Below, in pieces: positions 25,340-38,586 of a stretch of DNA of 64,000 nucleotides. This DNA comes from Epiperipatus broadwayi (taxonomy: Eukaryota > Onychophora > Udeonychophora > Euonychophora > Peripatidae). The DNA is taken from the NCBI GenBank assembly GCA_028023455.1, contig JAQFVV010013308.1, positions 30,001 through 94,000 of the forward strand, given 5' to 3'. The stretch's first letter is position 1, and each line of letters begins with the position of its first letter. A model generated the notes under the pieces. That model did no database searches. It was not told where the DNA came from and saw only the letters and a list, made by a program, of their open reading frames with translations. Both the position numbers and the translations under genes were made by a program.

Positions 25340-25680
25340 TATATATAGGGAATTCGAATTCAGACTTTCACACGACCCTCAGCTATCCAAGCCATCTCAT
25401 ATTGCTGACCCACCTGATCATACTCATTTGAAAAGATAAATAATTTCCAATATATGTATTTCATGCTAAACCAGCAATCATCAGTTGGTCCAGATTACTA
25501 TCTCCACACACATATACAATCAGTGCTCAGCTTAATATTAAGATAGACAGTCTTCATACTTTAATGGACAGGCTTCAAACTACTCCAACCCACAACTCTT
25601 CAGCCATCCATTTCATTGAAAATCTGATGATGGAATGTTCAAAGCCCTCGTTAGTGCCAAGGTTGTCACTTATATATTCA
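25340..25680. repeat. F1 element, single arm, copy b
   Basis: Only one orientation of the F1 unit is present, from 'gggaattcgaattcagact' through 'catcagttggtccagat' to 'gaaaatctgatgatgga'. The opposite arm is missing. Confidence 0.7.
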
Positions 25681-25879
25681 TTTTATATGTGCAGGTGTAT
25701 GTAAGCTTGTACAGTGTATTAAAAGGTTGTTAGAAACTGAAAATTGTTTGACTTTTGTCACATTTAAATGTATTGTTTTCTAATTTTTCAATAGTATAAT
25801 CATCTATTTTTTCTAACATTGTTATTAACATTTACTTCAGAAGTCAGAGTGAGACAAAAAAGTGACTTACAAATTTGAC

Positions 25880-26585
25880 TATTTGTAATTGAAGGGATTC
25901 AAACCCAGACTTTCAATCTTCTTTTAGTCATCCACTCCACCTTGGCCACATACATGCGAAAAAGGTAAATGATCTCCAATACACATATTTTATGCTGAAT
26001 CAGCCCTCATCAGTTGGTCCAGATCATCATCTCTCATGCATATATATAATCAGTGCTCGGTTTATATTAAGATAGCAAATTTACACACTTTAATGAACAT
26101 GCTTTAATATTCTCCATTCTCCAACTCTTTATCCATCTATATCATTGAAAATATGATGATAGGGTGTTCAAAGCCCTTGTTTTTTATTTTTTGTTGTGTC
26201 ATACCCACATTGACCATAAGTTAATCTGACCCCTCATACATAGAACCTTGGGCTTAACATGGGTATGACACAACAAACATTGGCAAACAAGAGCTTTGAA
26301 CACACCAACATCACATTTTCAATGATACAGTTGGTTGAAGAATTGGAGTGTAAAGAATATTGAATATAAAGTGAATACTTATTATAAATATATACATGTG
26401 TCAGAGATGATGATTTGGACCAATGATGAGTGCTGATTCAGCATGAAATATGTATATTGGAGATCATTTCCTTTTTTTCACATGTATGTGGTCATGTGTA
26501 TTGGTTGTATAAAATGGAGTGGTATAAAATGGAGAGGATAATTAAAGGTAGCTTAAAAGTCTGAGTTCAAATCCCCTCTATGTAA
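25880..26585. repeat. F1 foldback element, copy c
   Basis: The two arms are inverted: edges 'gattcaaacccagacttt' and 'aaagtctgagttcaaatcc', inner 'tcagttggtccagat' and 'tggaccaatgatgagtgc'. Between the arms, 'tgttgtgtcatacccaca' and 'atgggtatgacacaaca' form a further inverted pair. Confidence 0.75.
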
Positions 26586-26865
26586 ACGTTTAAATTTGGA
26601 GAATAATATGAATGAATTTACATATATGAAAGCAAGAATAAATTTGTAAGCCTGGGAATTGAAAATAAACATTTTTAAAATTTTCCTTTTTATATGTTTC
26701 CATGCTTTATTGTGATAAATTATTCAAAATAATGTGGAGAGAATGGCATAAAACTTTGCAACCCAGACAAAACTAACTCATGCGGCATGTCTATTAATAT
26801 CAATACACCAGCCATTTTATCAAATTTCTCAGCATATGTAAAATGATATATATATATATATAAGT

Positions 26866-27534
26866 ATAAGGATTTGAACTCAGATTTTCAAGCACCCTTC
26901 AACTATCCACACTATCTCTTACAACTGATACAAATGATCACACTTATGTAGAAAAGATAAATAATCACCAAAAATTCGTATTTCATGCTAAACCAGCACT
27001 CATCAGTTGGTCCAGATTATCATCTCCCACACATATATATAATCAGTGCTCAGTTTATATTAAGATAGCAAATCTTCATACTTTAATGTACAAGCTTCAA
27101 TCCACTCCAACCTCCAACTTTTCAGCCATCCAAATCATTGAAAATCTGATAATGAACACTCAAGTCCCATGCTGATGCTAATATTATTGCCATGCCCATG
27201 TTAGCATCAACATGGGATTTGAGTTTTCATTATCAGATTTTCAATGATATGGATAGCTGAAAAGTTGGAGGTTGGAGTGGATTGAAGCTTGTCTATTAAA
27301 GTATGAAGATTTGCTATCTTAATATAAACTAAGCACTGATTATATATATATATATATGTGGGAGATGACAATCTGGATCAACTGATGAGTGCTGGTTTAG
27401 CATGAAATACGTAAATTGGTGATTATTTATCTTTTCTACATATATGGGGTCATGTGTATCAATTGTAAAAGATAGTGTGGATAGTTGAAGGGTGCTTGAA
27501 AATCTGAGTTCAAATCCCTATACCTACAATTAAA
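26866..27534. repeat. F1 foldback element, complete copy d
   Basis: This is the most symmetrical copy. The left arm 26866-27190 and right arm 27195-27534 are near-complete inverses across about 330 bp each, with almost no loop. The outermost 'aaggatttgaactcaga' pairs with 'tctgagttcaaatccct'. A (TA)n run interrupts the right arm only. Transcripts or single strands from it would fold into a very long hairpin. Confidence 0.85.
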
Positions 27535-27590
27535 ACTCCCAAGTTTGTGAAGAGGTCCTGGTTTTCAAATATATATACATACATATATAT

Positions 27591-28993
27591 GATAAACAAA
27601 AATGCAAGTTAAAAAACTTGCTAACGCTTGTATTTATGTCCACAGATGGCGTTCTACCAAAAACACTGATCAAGCATATGTTTTGTTTACATAAACGTCA
27701 GAGTAGTATTCACTATCTCTAACTATAATTCCACTTTCAGATCATGATTTCAAGCTATTTGCTATAATCAGTGAAAGACAGGAATAAAGAAACTAGATCT
27801 AAACACAAACTCTGAGCGTTTATGAAACAATTTCTATTCAGCTTGCAAGCATGAATTTTTTAGACACGTAATGTCTTCAAACTCAGCATAGCAAACCAGA
27901 TAGCTATATGGGTCTGATCTCAGTTCAGCGTCACCACATAGTAGAAGCCTCTGCAATCTATATCATTGCAAGAAAGACCTCAAAGGTACATTTATGATAA
28001 ACAAAACTGCGTATGTTTTGTTTATCATAAATGTACCTTTGAGGTCTTTCTTGCAATGATATAGATTGCAGAGGCTTCTACTATGTGGTGATGCTGAACT
28101 GAGATCAGACCCATATAGCTATCTGGTTTGCTATGCTGAGTTTGAAGACATTACGTGTCTAAAAAATTCACGCTTGCAAGCTGAATAGAAATTGTTTCAT
28201 AAACGCTCAGAGTTTGCGTATGTTTTGTTTATCATAAATGTACCTTTGAGGTCTTTCTTGCAATGATATAGATTGCAGAGGCTTCTACTATGTGGTGATG
28301 CTGAACTGAGATCAGACCCATATAGCTATCTGGTTTGCTATGCTGAGTTTGAAGACATTACGTGTCTAAAAAATTCACGCTTGCAAGCTGAATAGAAATT
28401 GTTTCATAAACGCTCAGAGTTTGTGTTTAGATCTAGTTTCTTTATTCCTGTCTTTCACTGATGATAGCAAATAGCTTGAAATCATGATCTGAAAGTGGAA
28501 TTATAGTTAGAGATAGTGAATACTACTCTGACGTTTATGTAAACAAAACATACGCTTGATCGGTGTTTTTGGTAGAACGCCATCTGTGGACATAAATACA
28601 AGCGTTAGCAAGTTTTTTAACTTGCATTTTTGTTTATCATAAATGTACCTTTGAGGTCTTTCTTGCAATGATATAGATTGCAGAGGCTTCTACTATGTGG
28701 TGATGCTGAACTGAGATCAGACTCATATAGCTATCTGGTTTGCTATGCTGAGTTTGAAGACATTATGTGTCTAAAAAATTCACGCTTGCAAGCTGAATAG
28801 AAATTGTTTCATAAACGCTCAGAGTTTGTGTTTAGATCTAGTTTCTTTATTCCTGTCTTTCATTGATGATAGCAAATAGCTTGAAATCTGAAAGTGGAAT
28901 TATAGTTAGAGATAGTGAATACTACTCTGACGTTTATGTAAACAAAACATACGCTTGATCGGTGTTTTTGGTAGAACGTCATCTGTGGACATA
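27591..28993. repeat. F2 array: one inverted plus three direct copies of a 410-bp unit
   Basis: Unit landmarks: 'tgtttatcataaatgtacc', 'ctgaactgagatcagac', 'catgatctgaaagtgga', 'tagaacgccatctgtgg'. Copy A (27591-28006) is inverted. Copy B (28016-28215) is direct and stops halfway. Copy C (28216-28626) is complete. Copy D (28627-28993) is cut off where (AT)n and the E1a module begin. A-C form a near-perfect 410-bp palindrome around B. No coding was recognised: the 76-residue minus frame at 28860-29090 is a by-product. Confidence 0.85.
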
Positions 28994-29007
28994 CATATAT
29001 ATATATA

Positions 29008-32000
29008 TTATAACCTACACTCCCATCACCGCTCATATACATTACATGAGCGAAATGCCCAGGCACCAGTTCTATTAATGAATAGAACAATATAATAAAA
29101 TATATAATATAAAATTATTACTGAGACTCTATATTTAAGTTTATGTTCAGCTCAGCTCAGTGGGAGGCTATAGGCAGTTCATAAGATATATAATAATAAA
29201 TGAATAAAAGAAGAAATATTATAAAACATTCAATATAATGTAAATTCCTTTGTTAATTAATTGTATTATAAAGAATCATAATGTTTATTTGATACAGTCT
29301 ATTAAAATATACTTTAAACTTAATTTCTTCCTTCATCCAAGTATAACATATATCAGCTTGCTATAATTATATTCGTAAACAATTCTATTACTTGGCATAT
29401 CATAATTTAAACATTTACTTTAATGCCAATCAAGAAATAAATAATAAGATCTCAGGGAATTTAACAAACACAGTTGAATTAATAAACTACATTGCCCATA
29501 AGTTATAATTCTAAAGTATGAGAAAAATATAATGAAACTAATTGACTAAAATATTTTACTGTGTTTCAATAATAAGATAACGACAGAGATAGGGTATTTT
29601 AATCTCATATCATCATCTAACAAATATACTGACTTGGCAACCTTTCTAATACGTTTATCAAGTGGCAAATACTCTTTATAATGTTTGGATTAAGAAATAC
29701 AATATTGTCAGACATTAGCAAATTTAATATGATAACTTTAAAATAGTATATCTGTTTTATAATAGATTTATACAATGTGGAGATGTGGAAATGGAAATAC
29801 GAATGTACACAAGAATAACTCACGACACAGTTGTTTAAAATTTAAATAATTAAACAAATCATTTATTACAATAAACAAAATAAATTTGGTCTAACATAAT
29901 ATTTACAAATAAGTCTTTTTGTTTTGCAGACTTTTAAATTATTAAATAAATTTTTAGCATCAGTTTGGGATTATCCCTACCATCTAAACAAATTAATAAT
30001 AAACTCAAATATCCCGACTTTGAACACATACTTTGCTTATATGTTTCATCTATAAGACAATAAATAAATGACATATTATATTATTAGCACAAAAAAAAAT
30101 ATAGATACTTTCGAGAGGATATTACTGTTGATTGATAAAATAAATCGAATCACTTATATTTGGCTTTTAGCAAAGCAACTTTCTCTAATTGCCTAAATAA
30201 TCATTCCAATTCCGTATACCTTTCATACATAGCAAAATCATGTTTATTCTGATGATTTGATGATTGATTAACTTTTATTTAAATAAATACACTGTATTTT
30301 AAAATATTTATTTCCTGTTTTAATCTTAATGTTTTGTACTTTTATTAAATGAATGTAGTATATTTCAAAGCATTTATTTCTCATTTTTAATTTCAATAAT
30401 TCTATACTTTATATACGCGATATTATTTATATTACGCGTGTGTGTGTACGTTCAAGCAGCAATATTATAAAACAATCTTTTCTATAAACTCTCCCTTCAT
30501 TAAGAAAATATCATATAATTATTTTATTTCGAACAATGTCGTAATTCATCAATAAATATGACACTAGTACTACATCCAGAATTAATCTAACAATTTATCT
30601 TGCCACATTTTAATTAACACAAAGCTATATTTTTATGATTTTATATACTATACGTTATAAAGGGAATCTTCATGAGGAGCAGGTAACTCTTACCGAACAC
30701 TTCTACAATAATTCATCTGATTTCAAATATACCTTTGGTGGAGAACATTTCCTCAACACCAAGAATCCAAGAAAAACGTCACATAACTTCCTATATCACT
30801 TAATCATATTTCAACAATAACTCCACTACTTCTAAATACATTATTGGTGGGGATTTTTAATTCCTCGACACCAGGACCCTAAGAACATCACTTCAATAAA
30901 TTATCATTAATCATACGCATATAAAATAAACTAGGCTCTACTCATGGAAAATTATTAACATATATTAAATAAGCAAGATCTTTTATCCCTACAGATATTA
31001 TACGCAATCAGATTTCTTTCTATTCTCATAGCTTCTAAAAATATTGAACCTTATAAATACATGCTGGCAGACAAATACCTACAGATAATATATCAATCTG
31101 TTCAACTCAGAAAATACGACAATGTACGAAATTGATGCATAAAATATTCACAAATTATACTTTATCAAACAAATATTATAATTGTGCAAAACAAACACAC
31201 ACTCGCGAATAAAAGTATATATAATATTAACCCTAAATTACACACTAAGCAGGTAATATGATAATTAAATATTGCATTAAGGTATAACTTTTAATTTAAT
31301 AAACTTTAGGTTACTTTTTAAAATTTAATGGTTCTAATTATTACGAACGAACTTTCTTTTATATCTAACAAACTATTTTTATTATACGTTCGTTGATTCA
31401 AAAAAAAATAATAATAATAATAATTCTCACTTTAAGATAATAAAATATGCAAAATAAATGTAAACCTCTCTAATAATACATTATTAGAAATATTTCTTTC
31501 ATCCTCGTAAGGAAAATAATAAGACTTCTTTGAACACAATCAATTTTTTTAGCAGCGTACTCCTCATTTTGACACGCTTCAGAAACATTCTTGATAGTCA
31601 AAATACACAAATTATAAATAAACATAATAATAATAAAGCTTCTCTACCTATCATATACATTATATATAAGTTAAGCAATAAAAAAAAATAAAGACACAAA
31701 AGTTATTAGTTTTGTAAGTTAAATAAAAGTTCATTTGCAAAGCTCCGCTCCAGGATTATAATAAACAATATAGGACACATTCCAAACCGAATTTAAACTA
31801 AATGCACTTCTGCAGTATAACTTTAAAAAAAATATAAGCATAACTTAAATATGCCCAGCACTTTTCAGTGTTCATAACATATCCATTTGAGACACCAAAT
31901 CACACAAGCAGTTAATTTCTCCTTTATCATACTGAAAATATACGATATTCCTCGTGCCGTTCTGGATTAAATACGCAATTGTCCTTATTATTTTGAATAG

Positions 32001-33530
32001 CATTCTACACTTTAAATTGTCCTTAGTAATTCTGTGATTACTAATGCTTTGTTTGATATTCCGTCCTTATTGAAGAGAAGCAAAAAATTACCAGCATTTT
32101 TTTTTGTCCTTCAAATTCAATTTAAACAGAAGTAGTTTACCTTTTATTTTCTTAATTGATAAATGCGTATTAGCTCCAGATATATATCCAATAAATGAAT
32201 ACTGTTATCTAATCATGAAGAATTTAAACATGGTATGCTCTATCAAGATAGACATATCCTTAAGTCTATGTATAATCTTTGCCACGAAAAATAGTGAGAA
32301 TAAAAATATATTCTATAGATAGTTCTGCATGCGTTTCCATATATAAAACAAAAAAAAAAACATGTTGCTTAATGATAAAACAATAATAGTTATGTAAATC
32401 ATCCTTGTTTAAAATAGCAATTAAATGAAATAATGTAGACTGGACGTTATTAACATACATTTTAAAAGAGCAATAATTACGAAGAGATTAGTTTAAAATG
32501 TTTAAATTGAAGAGGAAATAAGTGAACTAAGTACCTCATTAAAATTTAGGTCTGCATGGTGAAATTAACTCCTTCCATAATATATTTCTTAAAATTTGAT
32601 TTCAGCAACTGGCTTTTTAGTTTTACAAAAAAAAATATAAGCCACTGTTTTTGGCTCCAATTCCTTACAAAGCCAATTTTACACTCTCGAGATCTTTGTT
32701 ACAAGCTCTCTCTTTGGCAACAGTTCATTTGCCTTTTTTTTTTCTCACTCCCACGCATCTTGCTAACTCTGCTAATTACATATGCAAAAAAAAAATCTTT
32801 ACAAAAAAAAAATGATTTTGATTTTCAGAATTAAATGACAAAAAAAATAATAATAATGAAATAAATAGCTTTTACAAACCTGAAAGAAAAATGAATATTA
32901 ATTAACTATCAAATAAAAATGATTAATAATTTATTTAATTTGTAAAATAATTTATTGATTCAACTATCTATTAATCATTGGAAAGAAATATATATTTGTT
33001 AATTATTTAAGATAACTACTGTAATTTAAATATTTTTATTGTGAATGTACTATTGTTTGCTATTATTTAAAGAATGAAAATGAGATGAAACCTAAGGCAG
33101 AATCATACAGGCATACACATACATGCACTACAACCTAAATATTGAACTGTCTTAACTAAATATAATTAAAGCTGCTATTAACTGTTGACAAAAGGATAAG
33201 AATTAATGAATAAAGGATTGTACAAACCATTCAACTAAATATTATACTAACACAGGATAACTTTGCATTTTTCCAACAAAATATATCAATTTCATTAATA
33301 AACAACCCCTCTTCCTTACATTATATACCTCATTAACCACAATAATACTAATGAATACCTATCAAGTGGTCAATAAACTACATAAGCAACCCATATTTAA
33401 ACCTTAAACAATCTTGTTCAAAAAATTTTAAAATTCCAAGGCTATTTCATTTTTTTTTTTATAATACAATATAGCTATTTAATTAAGATACAAGGTATCT
33501 TAAACCCTTGTGCCCATTCAGATGGTCACA
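29008..33530 (-). mobile_element. E1a: long noncoding LTR-like module in (AT)n
   Basis: On the minus strand it opens TGTGACCATC at 33530 and closes GTAGGTTATA into (AT)n near 29008. A second copy, E1b, lies at 40042-43408 in the same orientation. The two share nearly all landmarks, such as 'agctcagctcagtggga', 'tattacgaacgaacttt' and 'tgcccattcagatggtc'. E1a has about 1.2 kb (29494-30702) that E1b lacks. A divergent tandem pair of about 110 bp ('acaataattcatct-ctt' type) sits at about 30703-30905. There is no coding. Reading it as an unusually long LTR is inference from end sequence and target preference. Confidence 0.55.
29494..30702. other. 1.2-kb segment present in E1a and absent from E1b
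   Basis: Both copies match up to 'aataaactacatt' and again from 'ataattcatctgattt'. The short 'ctac' microhomology at the edges fits a deletion in E1b better than a clean insertion in E1a, since no terminal repeats or target duplication are visible. Confidence 0.6.
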
Positions 33531-33544
33531 ATATATATATATAT

Positions 33545-35358
33545 TGTACCAAAGTACATTGATATTAAAGTAATTGTATGAGTCCCATGTTTTAAAAATA
33601 TAAAAATTTAATATCAAAAGAATAAAATGTAAAAACTAAAGATTAGGGAGGGAGGGGGAATTCTTGTATTGAATAAAATAAACTGTAAACACTGTTTAAA
33701 ATAATAAGTTGTTTAAAATAACAAGCTGTTTAAAATAAAAGATTTTTTTTTATTTAAAAGAAGTAAAAAATATTGTAATAAATAAATGATTTAATATTCT
33801 TTAAATGAATTTTTAATAAAATAATAAAGAGATTTTTTTTAATCTTATAATAAAATAAATAAATATATGTGCATGTGTGTATGCAATTTTTAATAAAAAG
33901 TAGACGCTGGAAGCTGATTTTATTTTAATAGACGAAGAATGCTGCTGCTAAAAATAAAGTTTTCCATTGTTTAAAAAAGTATAAATAGCTCAATTTTGTT
34001 CATTCTGGATTCAGAATTTCTCATTTTAATAAAATATTTTTGAAGTAATGTTTCCAAAAATGATGCATTGTTAAAAAACCAACGTATTTGCAGTTGACCG
34101 AAAGCCGCTCTCTACGCATATAAGATCTGCAATTAGTTCAGAAAGTAATCATGTTGAAATAGATTAAATGGACAGTGGAGTGTGGGGAATGCCAAACCAG
34201 CCATGGAAATATTAGGACAAGATCTACGAAAGAATTTTACCAGTCATCGATGAGTTCAGAGATAATTCCATTATACCATTTCTGTCGTATTTAAAAACCT
34301 AGGTAATTATTTGACTTTGATTCTAAACATTCCGATTTCCTTTAAAAATAAAGATAGACTTTATTGAAAGAACTTTTGAATTTTTTGAATTAAACTTTAA
34401 AAAAACGAATAAATTTTAAACTTCAAAAGATAATATTTGAAATAATAAAATAAGTAAAAGCAGCTTCTATTAAATAATATTTTTGGCATGCACGTATGTG
34501 TGATTTGATTTTTAAACTTAAACTTAAAAAATAATAATAATAAAATATGATGTAACATGTATAATTTATTTGCTTAAGTAATATATTAAAATGCTTATTT
34601 TAATATTTAAAAAAAAAGAAGTGTATGAGTGTTTCATTATACGATAAAACGATGCATTTATTTTAAAATAAAGTAAAATTAAATTATTTTTCATAAAATA
34701 TTTATGTTTATTTCTGATATGTGCAGGTAAGTATCAATATTTATTTTCTTAATAAGAGTAGGAAGGAAAAAATCCAATAATTAATAATAGTATTTAGAAA
34801 AGATTCGCCAAGTTAAATCTATAAATGTTTAGCATTCAGTATAATGTTGTTATTATTAGTTTTAAAGGAGCGAAGTATTATTTAGAATGGTTCGGGGGAA
34901 AATTATTTTAGTTTTAGAAAATAATAGCAGTTTAAAACAGGCGGGCGTTTAAGATACCTTTTGTTTGTTTATTAGTGGGTGATTGGAACCGACTGAGCTA
35001 GCGGATCATTTCAGGCACTGGATTGTGCTGATCAGATGGACATACTAATTCTAATGTAATTAGCTGGTGCCTAAGGGATTTTCTTTCTTCTTTAAAAAAT
35101 AATAATAATGTGTTTATTTGATCGGTATATATTGGTAGTCAAGTGTTGAATGTTGTTAATAGTTCGCTATTGATAATAGTTGACACTTTGCCTGAAAACC
35201 AACCATTGTCTGAAAGGGAAAATAGGAGGACAAAATATCATAAATATTAGTTAATATTTTATTTGTCGATGCGTAGTGTTTGTTATTCCCCGTAGTTTAA
35301 AAGTTTAAATTATAGGTATAGTTTTCTCGTTTATTGTTTACAGAGGAGGTTGGTTTAA
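33545..35358 (+). mobile_element. E5: LTR-like module in (AT)n
   Basis: It opens TGTACCAAAG right after (AT)n, separated by only 14 bases from the TGT end of E1a in opposite orientation. TATAAATAG lies at 33980-33988 and TCAGA at 34011-34015, the spacing expected of a Pol II TATA/initiator promoter. A splice-donor-like AGGTAATT follows near 34300. The right end is probably GGTTTA at 35352-35358 before the next (AT)n. No second copy lies in the window, so the right edge is uncertain. Confidence 0.45.
33980..34015 (+). promoter_or_regulatory. TATA box and initiator of E5
   Basis: TATAAATAG is followed 33 bases later by TCAGA, matching the arthropod/mollusc-type Inr TCAGT closely. Its position about 435 bp inside the TGT end is as in an LTR U3-R boundary. 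Confidence 0.4.
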
Positions 35359-37640
35359 TATATATATATATTGACAAAATAAATCACATCTTTTAAATTT
35401 TTCAGTGCATCTCTCCATTATAAACTATTAGACAATCTTAGAGTGGTTTGAAATTTTTCCTGCTGGTTGCTAGCTTACGATTTAATAAGTAGCTTTAGTG
35501 GAATGCTGTAAAAAGTCTGGCAGATGTTATTAGCAGTGGAAAACTCTCTAAACATTTAGTGCCACCTTGTGCAAGCCTTAATAATCAATGGATGAAGGAA
35601 AGAAATGGTGTCCCATATGTTCTGGAAGATGTTATTGATTAAAATATGTCAGGTGTATTAATCAATTCATTATTATTTTTCCTGCAACATATTCTATAGA
35701 TTATTTTATTTATTATAGATATACTTACTAATCACCCATTGTGATATATGAATATTGAGGCACTAATGGATTAAACATCAAATATCTATATGATCAATTA
35801 CATTTGACTGTTAAATGAAATAGATAAGTAAAATCACTTACATAGAAATTTTGATTATAATTTTTATGTGGATGTTGAGGTATTTCAAATCTTTATCTCT
35901 CACTTGACAAATGAAAACTCTTTCTGAAATACATTACAGTGACAGTAATTTGTCTAAAGAAAGTTTTTCACTGGATGATAGCTTATGATTTAGTGACTGG
36001 CTTTGAAAAAGGTATGCTGATGAATCTGGAAGATTTGATTGGTTATAAATTTTTAATAGCTATTCAAGGCAAAAATTTTCAGGCACTAGTATTTCTGGAT
36101 AACAAGTTACAATATGAAATGTGATAGTATATTTTATACCTTAACCCATAATAAAACAACATGCTAACATTAGATTTTTTTTTAAATTGTGCAAAACTGG
36201 ATTATCAGAATGAAAATGTTAGATAATATTATGTTTGGTGATCTATTTTAAATTCACATTAAATCTAATGTCCATCATTTCTGATGTTGTAAGATGAACC
36301 AAAACATGCTGCAAAAAATAAAACTGGTTAGTGACATACATCTGAACATCCCTAAACCAGAATTCATTTTGACCATGCTGAACCATTCTCTAAGTGACTG
36401 GAGATGGTAGAAGTATCATCATTCTAATCCATAGCAAAGTTACTCACTATCCACGGCTTTACCCAAAACTATAGTTTCAGGCAATGGATCAACATTTACA
36501 TCAGTCTTTCTTAGTAAGGGGTTGGATCTCATTTAATGTACCTACATGATAATCATAAATCAGAATTTAATTAAGAGATAGCATTAAATAAAATCTAAAA
36601 ATAGTGCATTAGATCCCAAATGTCTCACTAATCACAGCCAGTCTGGGTGTAGAAATAGGATAGCATTGGTTAAAAATTTAATAATTATTATCAATATCAT
36701 CTACTGATTGCTCAGTCTTACCCTAGATGTTAATTATGTGAATAAAATTTGCTCCTGAAAAGCATTGACTAAACTGAAAGCACGTGATTTTTTTATGATA
36801 ATCCTGGCCAAAGTATAGAAGTATTTACAATTATTTAAAAATTTAAAATCACCAAATATATAAATACTAAACTAGTATTAGATATATATGAGCAGACAAG
36901 CAAATTGGCTTGGACTCAAAATATTAAAGCCTTTTTGAATTTAAACTTGTAACTTAACAATACAAAATTCATATTTAAAAAATATGTCTGAAAGAAATCT
37001 GGATTGAATATAAACATCCATGTGGACTACATCCAGATCTAAAACTTCCTCATCACCAAAGGCCATAAGTCAGAAACTAGTCAGAAAAGATAGATAATAC
37101 AGCACTGGATATGGATTTAATAAGCTCCACCACCAACTAGTATCTACTGGATATTTAGGTTTACAATTGGTGACAGAACTGTAATATAAATGAAATTTAC
37201 TTATGAAAAGCATTGTTTAACATAATGACATATAAGCTCCCCCAAAAAATAACTATATTTTCTCTCTACATATGGGTTTTTGTACAGAGCTAGCTTACCC
37301 CCAATCCAGATGTTTATCAAATAGTGTTCTGTAAATGGGTTGGAAATTCTGAACAGTACGGCTTGCTTTACTGATCTTTTCTAAGCAGAAATTGACATGT
37401 CTTGCTGAAAGTTATTTAAAGGCTATTATTTGCCCAACCCTTTTCAGATGACTGTTACATATAGTCAACAGACCTCTGATTATTGCATTACAGCATCATT
37501 ATTCTATAAGATCTAATATAAAAATGTATCTTCTCATTCTTAAGTAAGAACTGGTCAACCGGAAAGTTTAATTAATCTCATCTTTTGCATGTTTTTTTCA
37601 TCCTACAGTTCTACTTCTATTAATACAATTTCTAAAATGA
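35359..37640. other. Noncoding spacer with F3 traces
   Basis: No gene. F3-like pieces occur near 35530-35605 ('gtgccaccttgtgcaagcc') and 36990-37190 ('gtcagaaactagtcagaaa'). The 61-residue frame at 35939-36124 has no motif. Confidence 0.4.
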
Positions 37641-37649
37641 AAAGAGATA

Positions 37650-38340
37650 GACAAGATTACCATTATCATAAAACAGCATTATTATTGACTACAGCAGAAA
37701 CATATACAAGGATTTTATTGAATCATTTGCTTCCAGTCGTGTATAGATGATAATAGAAACTCAATGTGGTTTTGGAGAATCAAGAAGTGCTATAGACAGG
37801 ATTTCTTTTTCCAGGCAAATGCAATTAGCATTGGAAACAAATAAAAATTGATATATTGCTTTTATTGATTTAATTACAACATCTGATTCTATTAATTGAA
37901 CAGGTCAATAGACCTATTTGAAATTAGCTGGTTGTCTGCTAAAGCTTATTCACAATATGCAGATCCTATATAATGGAATAAATGAAACAATTACTACAAA
38001 GGAGAAAGTCCAGGGAATATGAAATAAAAACAGTTTTTATTAATGATGTATATTAACTACATTTTTGTTTTATAATTTAATGATTGCCTCTTTAAGCAGA
38101 TTGATGAATAAGAGATCAAAATGCAATATAGATTTGATGGAGAAATTAAGTAAAAAGAAAAATGTAAACTTAATTTTCTTGGCTTCTGAATTTACCTTAT
38201 GCTGATAAAATGCCCTATCTTTATCAATTCAGAAAATAGCATTTATTAGAAATGTACCTTTATTGTTTAAAGATGGTTGCCATGACAACAGATTGAGATT
38301 GCAGATTGCTAAAGATATTGGTATTGTTTAAGGTTTGACT
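37650..38340 (+). pseudogene. Reverse-transcriptase relic of a third non-LTR lineage
   Basis: Conceptual reading across frames gives 'ETQCGFGESRSAIDR', 'RQMQLALETNKN' and 'YIAFIDLI', the RT fingers-palm block in which 'Q-GF' and 'FxDx-KAFD' motifs normally occur. The last motif is decayed. Downstream fragments near 38090-38300 ('LMNKRSKCNIDLMEKL', 'FKDGCHDNRLRLQIAK') fit weakly. It differs from both other RT families in the window. It is heavily mutated and its ends are not visible. Confidence 0.55.
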
Positions 38341-38586
38341 GGTTTCATGTATTTAATAGATAATGTATTCAGATATTGATTTTGATAATTAATGTTCAAA
38401 AAAGTGTTTTATCAGCCGGTAATAAAAAGTAAATCTTTAATAACTTTTAGCTTGAATAGTTAACAACTTAAAATTGTGAGCCAATTTAAATATAGTCATA
38501 ACTTTTTATGTAGATAGATTTAATTGTTAGGGTTAACACAGATTCCAATATGCTGCTACTGTTTTTAACAAGTTAAAAATAAATAT

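Noticed and set aside
27591-28993. CRISPR-like array from repeated units
   Set aside because: Units are 410 bp, partly inverted, without spacers; eukaryotic repeat array.
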